DNA of 64,000 nt. Origin: Opitutales bacterium (GTDB taxonomy: Bacteria; Verrucomicrobiota; Verrucomicrobiia; Opitutales; Opitutaceae). Below are positions 10,438-19,200 of this stretch, piece by piece. Under the pieces are notes generated by a model, which saw only the letters and a list, made by a program, of their open reading frames with translations, had not been told where the DNA came from and made no database searches. The position numbers and the translations under genes were made by a program. Location: contig JABITN010000093.1 of assembly GCA_018700525.1 (NCBI GenBank), forward strand, positions 1-64,000. Reading direction: 5' to 3'. Position 1 is the stretch's first letter. Every line of letters begins with the position of its first letter.

Positions 10438-10683
10438 GTGTTGTATTTTTGGAGAGCGAGAACCGAAATCGCCACTTTCAAGGGGATTTCATACACTTTC
10501 CTTTGCATCGAAATAGACTCGTTATGTCAAAAGCGTTTCGTGACATATTGGCCGCAAAATCGCGAAACAATTATTCGCTTACCATTACTGATCGAAATCT
10601 TAATAAATATGATCGATTCCCGTCATCTCTAAACTTGGCCACTAACATGAAGACACGCTAAGAACCCAATTATCCACCCACTT

Positions 10684-11358
10684 ATGAATCGCATCGCTAC
10701 ACTCATTTTCCTCGTTCACGCCGTTACCCTCACCCTCGGAGCTCAAAATGAACTCAGCCACGAGGCCCTATTCGTCTCGAATAAAACCTTTCCCTAATTT
10801 AAGGCGACTTCGCTGACCCACAATGCTCCCGAAGATCCTTTCGACCTCAAAACCGCCCTTTTTCTAGCTCAGGCTAACCTGCTATCCTACTTCAAAGAAA
10901 CCGAATTCACCAAAGTCCAGTTGATCGAATCGGACTCCGAGGACGTCCGGTTTTTCGACAAGGACGGAACTTTCGCACTTCTGGCAATTCGCGACTACAC
11001 GCTCGTGCTCGTATTCCGAGGAACTGAAACCGGAGACCAACGCGACTACGTCACTGACAACAAAATCATCCAAGAATCTTTTCTCGATTACAGCACAGCT
11101 CACCAAGGATTCATTCAAGCCCTCGACACGATCGATAATGACATCGACGCGACAATCGCAACCCACCTAGCCCAAAACTCGCGCCCGTTCTGGGTCAGCG
11201 GACACAGTCTCGGCGGAGCCCTCGCAACGCTTTATGCACTCCGCCATCCAGAACAGGCGACCGCTGTTTACGCAACGGGAGCACCCCGAATCGGCGGCTT
11301 CAAATTCGCTAAAAACGCAGAAGCCCTAGCCCAAATCGAATCCGTTCCAACCCAATAG
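10684..11358 (+). pseudogene. Lipase class 3 gene interrupted by a TAA and C-terminally short
   Basis: ATG at 10684 opens a signal peptide (MNRIATLIFLVHAVTLTLGA), but codon 38 is TAA (10795-10797). The same frame then continues without change through FDLKTALFLAQANLLSY, LVLVFRGTE and the nucleophile elbow GHSLGGALATLYA, the GxSxG signature of fungal-type class 3 lipases, to APRIGGFKFAK. It ends soon afterwards at IESVPTQ, where family members normally continue through the catalytic Asp and His region. The gene has therefore lost both continuity and its C-terminus. The ORF track shows only the fragment from 10921. Confidence 0.82.
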
Positions 11359-11359
11359 T

Positions 11360-11373
11360 TTCACCATTCACCA
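11360..11373. repeat. Two tandem TTCACCA heptamers
   Basis: TTCACCATTCACCA follows the lipase-relic stop by one base. A longer array of the same heptamer type lies at 14494-14535. Function unknown. Confidence 0.5.
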
Positions 11374-11417
11374 TTTCCGAGCATCGCTCGAAACACTAGC
11401 ACCCTTCTCTTCAAAAC

Positions 11418-11431
11418 TTGATCTGGATCAT
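11418..11431. promoter_or_regulatory. FNR/Dnr-type binding site upstream of nnrS
   Basis: TTGATCTGGATCAT matches the FNR/Dnr/NnrR consensus TTGAT-N4-ATCAA at 9 of 10 positions and lies 36 bp upstream of the nnrS start. The adjacent Crp/Fnr regulator is the obvious candidate to bind it, though binding is inferred. Confidence 0.65.
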
Positions 11432-11466
11432 GCCCAGAACGGAATGAATACCCTAAGGTATCTCCG

Positions 11467-12663
11467 ATGACGCTTGACTGTTCTCAACGAAACAAATCCA
11501 GAATCGAAGAGCCCTACCGCTTTTTTTTTCCAACCGGAATGATCATCGGGGTGATCGGCGTACTACTATGGCCACTATTTCACGCGGGGTGGCTGCCCTA
11601 CTACCCAAACTTCGCTCATACGCGACTAATGGTCGATGGATTCGCTGGTTTATTCGTATTCGGGTTTCTAATGACAGCCGGACCGCGTCTCCTCGGCGTA
11701 CCCGCCTTCTCGCGCCCGGTCGTCACCACAATTTTCAGCCTCTGCTGTGCCGCTTGCCTTGCCCATCTCGTCAATCGACTCGCACTGGGCGACTTCCTCT
11801 TTAGCCTAACCACCGGAGTGGTCATCGTAAACGCGATCAGTGCCTTCCGCGTTCGCAGCGACGTTCCGCCTCCCGGATTTCCACTGGCCGCCCTCGGCCT
11901 GCTTTGCGCTTGCGTCGGAAGCCTTCTCCTCGGCCTCTCCACCATTATTTGGCCCAACTCGACCGCTTTCGAACTCGGAAAGATCCTCCTCTACCAAGGG
12001 TTCACCCTTTTGCCAATTGTAGGCGTAGGAGCCTTTTTCTTTCCCAAAATCCTCGGAGGGCGCAACACCCACGCCTTCCCCGAAATGCGCCTGCCCAATC
12101 AAGCATGGAAGCGGCGATTCACTCATAGTCTCTTCGTTGCACTCGGATTTTTCGCCTCCGTCATCGTCGAACTAAGCGGCCAAACCACATTGGCCTACAT
12201 CCTACGCCTCGGAGCGCTCGGCATCTACTGCGTCGCCGAAATTCCATTCACCGAATTTCGTAAAGAACAAAGCATGCACGGACGACAGCTACTCTTCACC
12301 CTCTCCACAATCGCTGTAGGATTCATCGGAGCAGCCATCTTTCCCTCCTACAAAACCGCCTGGCTACATGCCTACTTCGTTGTTGGACTGACCGGAATTA
12401 TCTTTCTCGTTTCCCTCCGCGTCGTTTTCGGCCACGCCTCCCGACCTCAACTCATCCGAAAGAGCGTCCGCCCCTCAGCCTGGATAATCGGAGTCCTCGC
12501 CCTGGCCGCCGCCACACGAATCTTCGCCGATTTCCGTCCAAGTCTTCAAATTAGCCACTACCTCTACGCCGCCGCGGCCTGGATCATTTGCAGCCTGGTC
12601 TGGATCGTATATGTCGCCCCACACACGAGGGCTTCCAAACCTGGCCCCGGCACCTCTTGCTAG
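11467..12663 (+). CDS. nnrS: NnrS family membrane protein
   Basis: The 398-residue protein is almost entirely transmembrane, with about 12 segments by eye. The family signature EPYRFFFPTG lies at about residues 15-24 and HTRLMVDGFAGLFVFGFLMTAGPR at about 60-80. NnrS proteins are haem- and copper-containing membrane proteins that protect against nitric oxide and dinitrosyl-iron stress; the exact chemistry is unsettled. An FNR/Dnr-like box lies upstream and a Crp/Fnr regulator gene follows after 114 bp on the same strand. No denitrification enzyme genes are in this window, so the role is likely defence rather than respiration. Confidence 0.9.
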   Translation: MTLDCSQRNKSRIEEPYRFFFPTGMIIGVIGVLLWPLFHAGWLPYYPNFAHTRLMVDGFAGLFVFGFLMTAGPRLLGVPAFSRPVVTTIFSLCCAACLAHLVNRLALGDFLFSLTTGVVIVNAISAFRVRSDVPPPGFPLAALGLLCACVGSLLLGLSTIIWPNSTAFELGKILLYQGFTLLPIVGVGAFFFPKILGGRNTHAFPEMRLPNQAWKRRFTHSLFVALGFFASVIVELSGQTTLAYILRLGALGIYCVAEIPFTEFRKEQSMHGRQLLFTLSTIAVGFIGAAIFPSYKTAWLHAYFVVGLTGIIFLVSLRVVFGHASRPQLIRKSVRPSAWIIGVLALAAATRIFADFRPSLQISHYLYAAAAWIICSLVWIVYVAPHTRASKPGPGTSC

Positions 12664-12777
12664 GGAAAACCCGAACCGATAAACCAAAGCGAGAATGAAA
12701 CCTATCTGGTAATTGAGGTTGCGGTGCGAGACGAAGGAGATAGCTTTACATAAAAGCTCCTCTCACCTTCTCCGCAA

Positions 12778-13503
12778 ATGACTCAATCCCAGTACTCGAA
12801 AGCTCGTGCAAACCTTCTAAAGATCGAAGCCATAAAGAGTACTCTACGCCAATGCTCCCTCTTCGCCAAACTGGACGAAGCGACCCTTGAAGCAGCGGCC
12901 GACACCTGCGTGACCAAACGTCTCGACAAAGGCGAAACCCTCTTTCACGAAGGCTCGCCCTCCCAGGGCTTCTACATCGTGCAAAGCGGAACCATCTGCC
13001 TCAGCCGCCTCAGCCAGGAGGGCAAGGAACAGGTGATAAGCATTTTCAAGCCCTTCAACTGCTTTGCCGAAGCCACGCTCAGCGCCCTCGAAAACTATCC
13101 GGCCAACGCGGTTGCCGTCGAATCGAGTCAAGTTATCCTCGTGCGCAAAGACCGCTTTCGCGAGATCATCAAAGAAAACCCCGATCTAGCTCTCACCATG
13201 CTATCGTCGATGAGTATTCATCTAAAGCACCTCGTGCAAATGATCGACGATTTGAAATTTAAGCAAATCGAATGCCGCCTAGCCAATTGGCTTTCCTGCA
13301 ACGCCACAGCCTCAGCCGACCCGAATCAAGCCATCGCCGAATTGCCGATGAGCAAAAAACTGCTCGCCAGCCAACTAGGCGTCACCAGCGAAACCCTTTC
13401 CCGAGCCTTCGCTCGTTTTCGTAATGAAAATATCATTACAGTAGAAGGGCGCCACATAACGATCATCGACATCAAAGCTCTCGCCAAATACCGCAACAAG
13501 TAA
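12778..13503 (+). CDS. Crp/Fnr-family transcription regulator (Dnr/NnrR-like)
   Basis: The 241-residue protein has a cyclic-nucleotide-binding-type beta-roll in the first 130 residues (GETLFHEGSPSQGFYIVQSG), a dimerisation helix, and a Crp-type winged helix (LPMSKKLLASQLGVTSETLSRAFARF, about 186-213) whose recognition helix carries the S-E-T-x-S-R pattern of FNR/Dnr proteins. It lacks the N-terminal Cys cluster of oxygen-sensing FNR, so a Dnr/NnrR-like NO sensor or another effector is more likely. Its position just after nnrS and the FNR-like box suggest it controls nnrS. The effector is inferred, not seen. Confidence 0.85.
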   Translation: MTQSQYSKARANLLKIEAIKSTLRQCSLFAKLDEATLEAAADTCVTKRLDKGETLFHEGSPSQGFYIVQSGTICLSRLSQEGKEQVISIFKPFNCFAEATLSALENYPANAVAVESSQVILVRKDRFREIIKENPDLALTMLSSMSIHLKHLVQMIDDLKFKQIECRLANWLSCNATASADPNQAIAELPMSKKLLASQLGVTSETLSRAFARFRNENIITVEGRHITIIDIKALAKYRNK

Positions 13504-13807
13504 GAGGTAAAGACTGCAAACGTCGAAACACCCGTTTCCCGCAACTACGCGAGGAACTCACGTGAAAAAAAAGGAGGAGGAATAGAGAGATTGAGAAAAG
13601 AATTCGAAAAATGTTTTGGAGGCGGCTCTACTAAAGATATTCCGGATGATGTATTCGATCGGATTTCAGAAGGAATCCTGAAAGTCAAAACCGGTGAATA
13701 TTTCCAAAGAAAGAGTTCGATAAGCACTACGATCTTCTGTTGAAACAGAAACAACGCTTAAGATCCTATTCCCTGGAATAGTACAAATAGGGAAAGATAC
13801 GGTGTTC
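13504..13807. other. Gap containing no recognisable gene
   Basis: This 304-bp stretch contains overlapping short ORFs on the minus strand with no recognisable sequence. It probably holds the decayed 3' part of the phospholipase-D-like relic next to it. Confidence 0.4.
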
Positions 13808-14215
13808 TTAAGAAGATCGCATGATTTCGGAGACCTTTCCGCAAACCACGATATCCCGGTCCTTGAAATTAAACTTCTCATCCCAATCGTAATATACGGT
13901 TTGATAGTTCCGCCCACCGACGATTGCCAATTGCCCATCCATCAAGAAGAGCTTATTGTGCATCCGCCTCTTAAACTTCGAGAAATCCGTCAGTGCCACG
14001 GATGCCAAAACCCCTAGACCATTAATCGCGAATTCCGAGATTGGCTTGAAGTACCGGATCTCAATATTCCGATGAGCGATCACAAAGGCCGCCAAATCCT
14101 GCAATTCCGAAGCGATTGGCCCTACTTAAGCAGGACCACCGTCTACCGCCTCAGCCTGAAGTCCTTTCAATGAAAGAAAGGAAACAGCGAACAGGCCAAT
14201 CAGTTGAAGACGAGT
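13808..14215 (-). pseudogene. Relic of an exported phospholipase D-like protein
   Basis: The visible fragment has one HKD motif in the form MHNKLFLMDGQLAIVGGRN, followed by YDWDEKFNFKDRDIVVCG, as in PLD-superfamily enzymes such as cardiolipin synthase-like proteins. In the same frame upstream there is a signal peptide-like segment (LIGLFAVSFLSLKGLQAEA) that ends in an in-frame TAA (14126-14128). No start codon remains before it because a stop precedes the hydrophobic segment. A PLD enzyme needs two HKD motifs over about 400 residues, so the gene has lost its N-terminal domain by deletion and most of its C-terminus. Confidence 0.72.
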
Positions 14216-14493
14216 TTAGCGATTAATAACGAGGTGATTGAAGGTCTCATATCGGCTCTTGTTTCCAAAAGAGCAATGAACCCGCAAAAAGGTCATTGCT
14301 CTGGATATACTTACCGAATACTATAAAGACCGTAAACGTCACAAGCTGTCGTCAACCCTTCCCCAAAGCTTAGAGCAGCATCGCGGAAACCGCAGTGCAG
14401 CCCATCAAGACACGACTTAAACAACCAATCTTAAAACTCAAAAAATCTCCGCTCACTTTTCAACCACCGAACGACCCAATCAATCCCCACCAT
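14216..14493. other. Intergenic stretch, nothing recognised
   Basis: About 280 bp of AT-rich sequence upstream of the permease gene. I see no ORF, terminator or RNA gene in it. It passes directly into the heptamer array. Confidence 0.4.
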
Positions 14494-14535
14494 TTCAACC
14501 TTCACTCTTCACCATTCAACATTCACTATTCAAAA
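14494..14535. repeat. Six degenerate tandem TTCAMNN heptamers
   Basis: Six units in register (TTCAACC, TTCACTC, TTCACCA, TTCAACA, TTCACTA, TTCAAAA) end 2 bp before the ATG of the permease gene. They therefore form its 5' leader and replace a normal ribosome binding site. The same heptamer occurs twice at 11360-11373. Confidence 0.7.
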
Positions 14536-14537
14536 AT

Positions 14538-15800
14538 ATGGACCTTCTGCAGAACTATCTTTCGGAGACCTGGCTCCTCATTGCCGAGATGGGGCCCTAC
14601 TTGCTCTTGGGGTTTCTCGTTGCAGGGGCCTTGCATCGCTGGATTCGCGAGGGTTGGATTCAATCTAAACTCGGTAAGCCAGGCCTCAAGTCCATCGTTC
14701 TAGCTTCGCTCGTCGGCGTTCCCATGCCGCTCTGCTCCTGCGGCGTCATTCCCGTCACCGCCAGTCTGCGCGACAAAGGAGCCAGCAGGGGTGCAGCAGC
14801 CTCCTTCCTCACCTCCACACCGCAAACCGGAGTTGATAGCATCCTGGCGACCTACGGAATGCTTGGACCGGTTTTCGCTCTCTATCGCGTAATCGTCGCC
14901 CTCATCTCCGGTTTCGCTGTCGGAACCCTTATCGATCGCTTCGGAGTGCAAGACGATGCTCCAACGTCCGCCAAATCAATCCCCAGCGACTCCAAACCTA
15001 CTTGGACCGAAAGCCTCCGCTACGGCATCCTGACCATGCCGGCCGACATCGCCGCTTCGCTAACCATCGGATTTCTGCTCGCCGGCCTCATCAGCGCCCT
15101 GTCCCCCGACAATCTCCTAGCCAATCTGCCTGGCGGTGTCTACGCGAGTATCCTGCTCACCACAGCAATCGCCATTCCTTTCTATATCTGCTCGACTGGA
15201 TCTATCCCCCTAGCTCTCGCCCTCATCGCAAGCGGACTGCCCGTTTCAGCTGCTCTCGTCCTACTCATCGCCGGACCGGCCACTAATATCGCGACAATCG
15301 CCACCATGCGCAAAACGCTTGGAGGACGGGAAACCACGATCTACGTTGGCAGCGTGATAGTGACATCCTGGATAGCCGCACTCCTATTCCACCAATTCCT
15401 GGATACAGGTGCCTTCGCCGGCCAACACCTCCACGAAATGGAAACCGGCCTATGGAAACACACCTCCGGCGTTGCCCTCGTCGGCATCCTCGTATTCGCC
15501 TACTGGTCTGCAAACCGCCCCTCCTCAGCCGTAGCGTCCAACGAATCCATCAGCCCCGATCCGAATTCCGAAAACGCAACGCTAAGCATCAAAGGAATGA
15601 CCTGCAGCCATTGCCAAGCATCGGCTCTCGATGGTCTGAAAAGCCTACCCTTCGCCCAACACGTCGACGTCGATCTAAAGTCCGGCCAAGCCCACATCAA
15701 CGGACCCACACTCGACCGCGATACTATAGCCCGAAAGCTTGACTCCCTAGGATTCACCCTCAGCGATTTCTCGCTCCAATCCAACGAACCCTCCCAGTGA
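14538..15800 (+). CDS. SO_0444-type Cu/Zn efflux permease with C-terminal HMA domain
   Basis: The first 330 residues are a DUF318/YraQ-like permease with eight or more membrane segments and the conserved loop VPMPLCSCGVIPV (about residues 59-71), plus SFLTSTPQTGVDS. A linker is followed by a heavy-metal-associated domain with GMTCSHC at about residue 353. The fusion matches the SO_0444 family of copper/zinc exporters, where the HMA domain binds or delivers the metal. The stop overlaps the GTG start of the next gene in GTGA, so the two are probably translationally coupled. The six-heptamer array lies directly before the ATG. Confidence 0.87.
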   Translation: MDLLQNYLSETWLLIAEMGPYLLLGFLVAGALHRWIREGWIQSKLGKPGLKSIVLASLVGVPMPLCSCGVIPVTASLRDKGASRGAAASFLTSTPQTGVDSILATYGMLGPVFALYRVIVALISGFAVGTLIDRFGVQDDAPTSAKSIPSDSKPTWTESLRYGILTMPADIAASLTIGFLLAGLISALSPDNLLANLPGGVYASILLTTAIAIPFYICSTGSIPLALALIASGLPVSAALVLLIAGPATNIATIATMRKTLGGRETTIYVGSVIVTSWIAALLFHQFLDTGAFAGQHLHEMETGLWKHTSGVALVGILVFAYWSANRPSSAVASNESISPDPNSENATLSIKGMTCSHCQASALDGLKSLPFAQHVDVDLKSGQAHINGPTLDRDTIARKLDSLGFTLSDFSLQSNEPSQ

Positions 15801-16279
15801 AGCCCTACCAAACAATAACAAGAGTCATCCCATCCTCCCTTCTTCTCTCTCTCTCTCTCTCCCTCTCTCTCCCACCCGCCAACGCCAACGCCAACGAGGT
15901 CGTCTACCAAAACCTAAAAGGCCAAACCGTAACGATCTCGCACTGGCCAGCATTCATCATCACTTCCCAATCCCAGGAGGATCTAAAAGACGCCCTACGC
16001 TGCGCGACCCAAGTAAGCAGTCTCTCCCAAAAACCGCACTGGCTCATTGACTTCGCCTGGCCGCATTCAACTGCTGTCAAACGTCGCATCGCCAAAACCA
16101 GGATCGAAAGCGCCTTCATGAAAACGCATAGTGCCATTCTAGAAAATTCTCCTTCAAACGATTCCCTTATCATCCTGATCGATAACCAAAACAACGTCCT
16201 GTGGAACTCCCGTACGTATCCAAGCGGCGATGACTGGAAAAAAGCGCTCGACATTATCGATGCGTCCCGCGCCGAATAG
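15797..16279 (+). CDS. Small exported protein of unknown function
   Basis: A GTG start overlapping the permease stop gives 160 residues. The signal peptide core is LLLSLSLSLSLPP, encoded by a TC dinucleotide run, followed by NANANE encoded by three near-identical GCCAAC units. The rest has no motif I recognise; DSLIILIDNQNNVLWNS may be a beta strand and turn, giving a weak thioredoxin-like impression. Coupling to a metal exporter suggests a periplasmic partner in metal handling, but there is no Cys or His cluster to support this. Length changes in the TC run would frameshift the gene. Confidence 0.62.
   Translation: MKPYQTITRVIPSSLLLSLSLSLSLPPANANANEVVYQNLKGQTVTISHWPAFIITSQSQEDLKDALRCATQVSSLSQKPHWLIDFAWPHSTAVKRRIAKTRIESAFMKTHSAILENSPSNDSLIILIDNQNNVLWNSRTYPSGDDWKKALDIIDASRAE
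15844..15870. repeat. TC dinucleotide microsatellite inside a signal peptide
   Basis: An uninterrupted run of about 8.5 TC units (15844-15860) is followed, after a CC break, by four more CT units. It encodes alternating Leu-Ser in the signal peptide. Such runs are prone to slipped-strand mispairing, so it is a candidate phase-variation site. Confidence 0.8.
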
Positions 16280-16283
16280 CCGT

Positions 16284-19200
16284 ATGCAAGGCAAGTCGAA
16301 AACAGACGCGAAAGGACCTGTTCCTTTCCCATGGGATAGCCATCCCATTGCCTATCCCAAAGAGCTCCCCATATCCAAACGGAGAGAGGACATCATCGCG
16401 GCTATCCGGAAACATCCCGTCATAATCCTCTCCGGCGAAACTGGCTCGGGCAAAACGACCCAACTCCCTAAAATGTGCCTCGATGCGGGACGAGGGCGAA
16501 AGCGCCGCATCGCCTGCACACAGCCTCGACGCGTAGCCGCCCTCTCCATTGCCAAGCGCGTATCTGAAGAACTTGGTGTCGAATACGGCCAAGAGGTCGG
16601 CAGCAAAATTCGCTTCGCCGACCAAACGAGCAAGCGAACCCGCATTAAATTCATGACCGACGGTATGCTACTCTCCGAAATCCAATCGGACCCAAGCATG
16701 CGCGAATACGATACGGTCATAATCGACGAAGCTCACGAAAGAAGCCTCAACATTGATTTCCTCCTAGGCCACCTCAATCAACTCCGCCTAAAACGACCGG
16801 ATCTCAAAATTATCGTCACGTCGGCCACCATCGACATCGAAAAATTCTCCCAAGCATTCGACGACGCTCCTGTCATTGAAGTCTCCGGGCGCGTCTATCC
16901 TGTCGACATAATCTACGCCCCGCTGGACGAACTCCTAGAAGATAGCGGCGACTTCACTATCATCGACGGGGTCGCCGAATCCGTAGACCGCATCCTTGAC
17001 GAATTCGGCCAAGGCGATATTCTAGCCTTCCTCCCAACCGAAAAGGACATTCGCGAAACAATGGACCTTCTCGAAGGTCGACTCGGCAACCAAATCGCGA
17101 TTCTCCCCTGCTTCGGCCGGCTCTCCAACGCCGATCAACAACGCATATTCTCCCGATCGCCGAAAAGGAAAATCGTACTCGCAACCAATATCGCCGAAAC
17201 GTCCCTCACCATTCCCGGCATTCGCTTCGTCATCGACACTGGCCTGGCCCGCATCAGCCGCTACAATCCTCGTGGCCGTACTAAGCGCCTACCCATCGAA
17301 GACATTTCCCAAAGCAGCGCCAACCAACGAAAAGGCCGTTGCGGTCGCGTGCAAGACGGGATTTGTATTCGCCTGTATTCGGAAAAGAACTTCGAAAAAC
17401 GCGTCATCTTTGCTATTCCGGAAATCCAACGAGCCAACCTAGCCGAAGTCATCCTGCGTATGATGGCCTCCCGACTGGGCGACATAGAGACCTTCCCCTT
17501 CATCGATCCACCGACCCCTGTAGCCATCAAGTCCGGATACGCGCTCCTCGAGGAATTAGGAGCCATCGATCCCCAACGACGGCTCACTCCCATCGGACGC
17601 AAACTCGCAAGACTCCCTATCGACCCCACCGCTGGACGCATGCTCCTGCAAGCGAAAAACGAGGGCGTTGTCGATCAACTCCTTGTCATTGCATCCGCCC
17701 TATCGATACAAGATCCGAGAGAACGCCCTCTCGGAAAAGAAGAACTCGCTCGCGCCGCCCACAAACGCTTTGTTCACCGCGAATCCGACTTCCTTACCTT
17801 GCTCAACATCTGGGAAGGCGTGTACGACCAAACCGAAAGGCTCTCCCAAAGCAGACTCCGAAAATTCTGTAAATCCCACTTCCTCTCATACCTTCGCTTG
17901 CGAGAATGGATGGATGTCAAAAAGCAATTAACCCAATCGCTAGCGGATTTCGAACGATCCCAAAAAATCAAACACGAGCCGCCTCGCTACAAAACTCCCG
18001 AAGAAAAATTCGACCTGCGTAAGTACGGCGGAGTCGAATACCGTTCGATTCACCACTGCCTCGCGGCCGGACTCCTAGCCAACCCTGCCCGAAAAGAAGA
18101 ACCTAATCTCTACCGGGCCACCGGCGACCGTAAAACGCTTATCTTCCCAGGCTCCGGGCTTTTCAATCGAAAAGCCCAGCACGCCAAAACAAAGAGGCAG
18201 AAACAAGAACTCGCAACCAAAACGCCCAGCCCTGGATGGATCCTTGCTGGCGAGATCGTGGAAACCAATCGACTCTACGCACGCACTGTCGCTGTAATCG
18301 ATCCCACTTGGCTGCTCCAAATCGGGAGCCATATTCTCAAATACTCCCATAGCCAACCTAGTTTCGAAGTCGACCAAGGACGCGTCACTTGCTTGGAAAG
18401 TATTCGTATCCACGGACTGGAGCTCCAAAGGAAAAACGTTTCCTACCTAAAAGTCGACCCCGTCAAAGCCACCGAAATTTTCATTCGAGAAGCCCTTCTG
18501 AATGAAGACTTCGAAGCGAACTACGAATTCCTTGACGCTAACCGGAAACTCAAAAACCGGATGCAGAACGCTCAAACGATCGCCAAGATGCAAAGCTGGA
18601 TCGGGATCGAAGAGTCGGCCTACCGGTTCTATTGCAAGCGACTCAAAGGGATCGCCTCCCTTGGCGATCTGAACCAATGGCTCAAGGAGAAAGCCGGCCG
18701 TGCAGGCGAACCGCTCTTCATGAGCGAAACCGATCTCACGCCAGTAAGCGACGAACCCATCGACCTCGCAGCCTTCCCGGAAACCGCTCGACTCGAAAAC
18801 GCCGCCCTCCCCATCGTCTACCAATACAAGCCAGGCGAAGCGAACGACGGCGTCACCCTCAAAGTCCCCTACGCCAAAGCAAAAGCGCTCGACGGCCCTA
18901 TGCTCGATTGGCTAGTGCCCGGCCACCTGGAGACCAAAATCCTTCATTTGATCAAAGCGCTCCCCAAAGACCATCGGCGACCCCTCCAACCGCTCGCTGA
19001 AACCGCCACCGAGATCTCACGGAAACTTCGCCCCACTCACAACAGCCTGTGCCAATCGCTAGCCGAGTATCTCAAAAATCACTACGCTATTGAAACCTAC
19101 GCAAGCGATTGGAATGAAGAAGCCATTCCAACACACCTCCAAGTTCGGATCGATGTACACGACTCAAAAGGGCAAACCATCATCGAAGGCCGTTCCGCGA

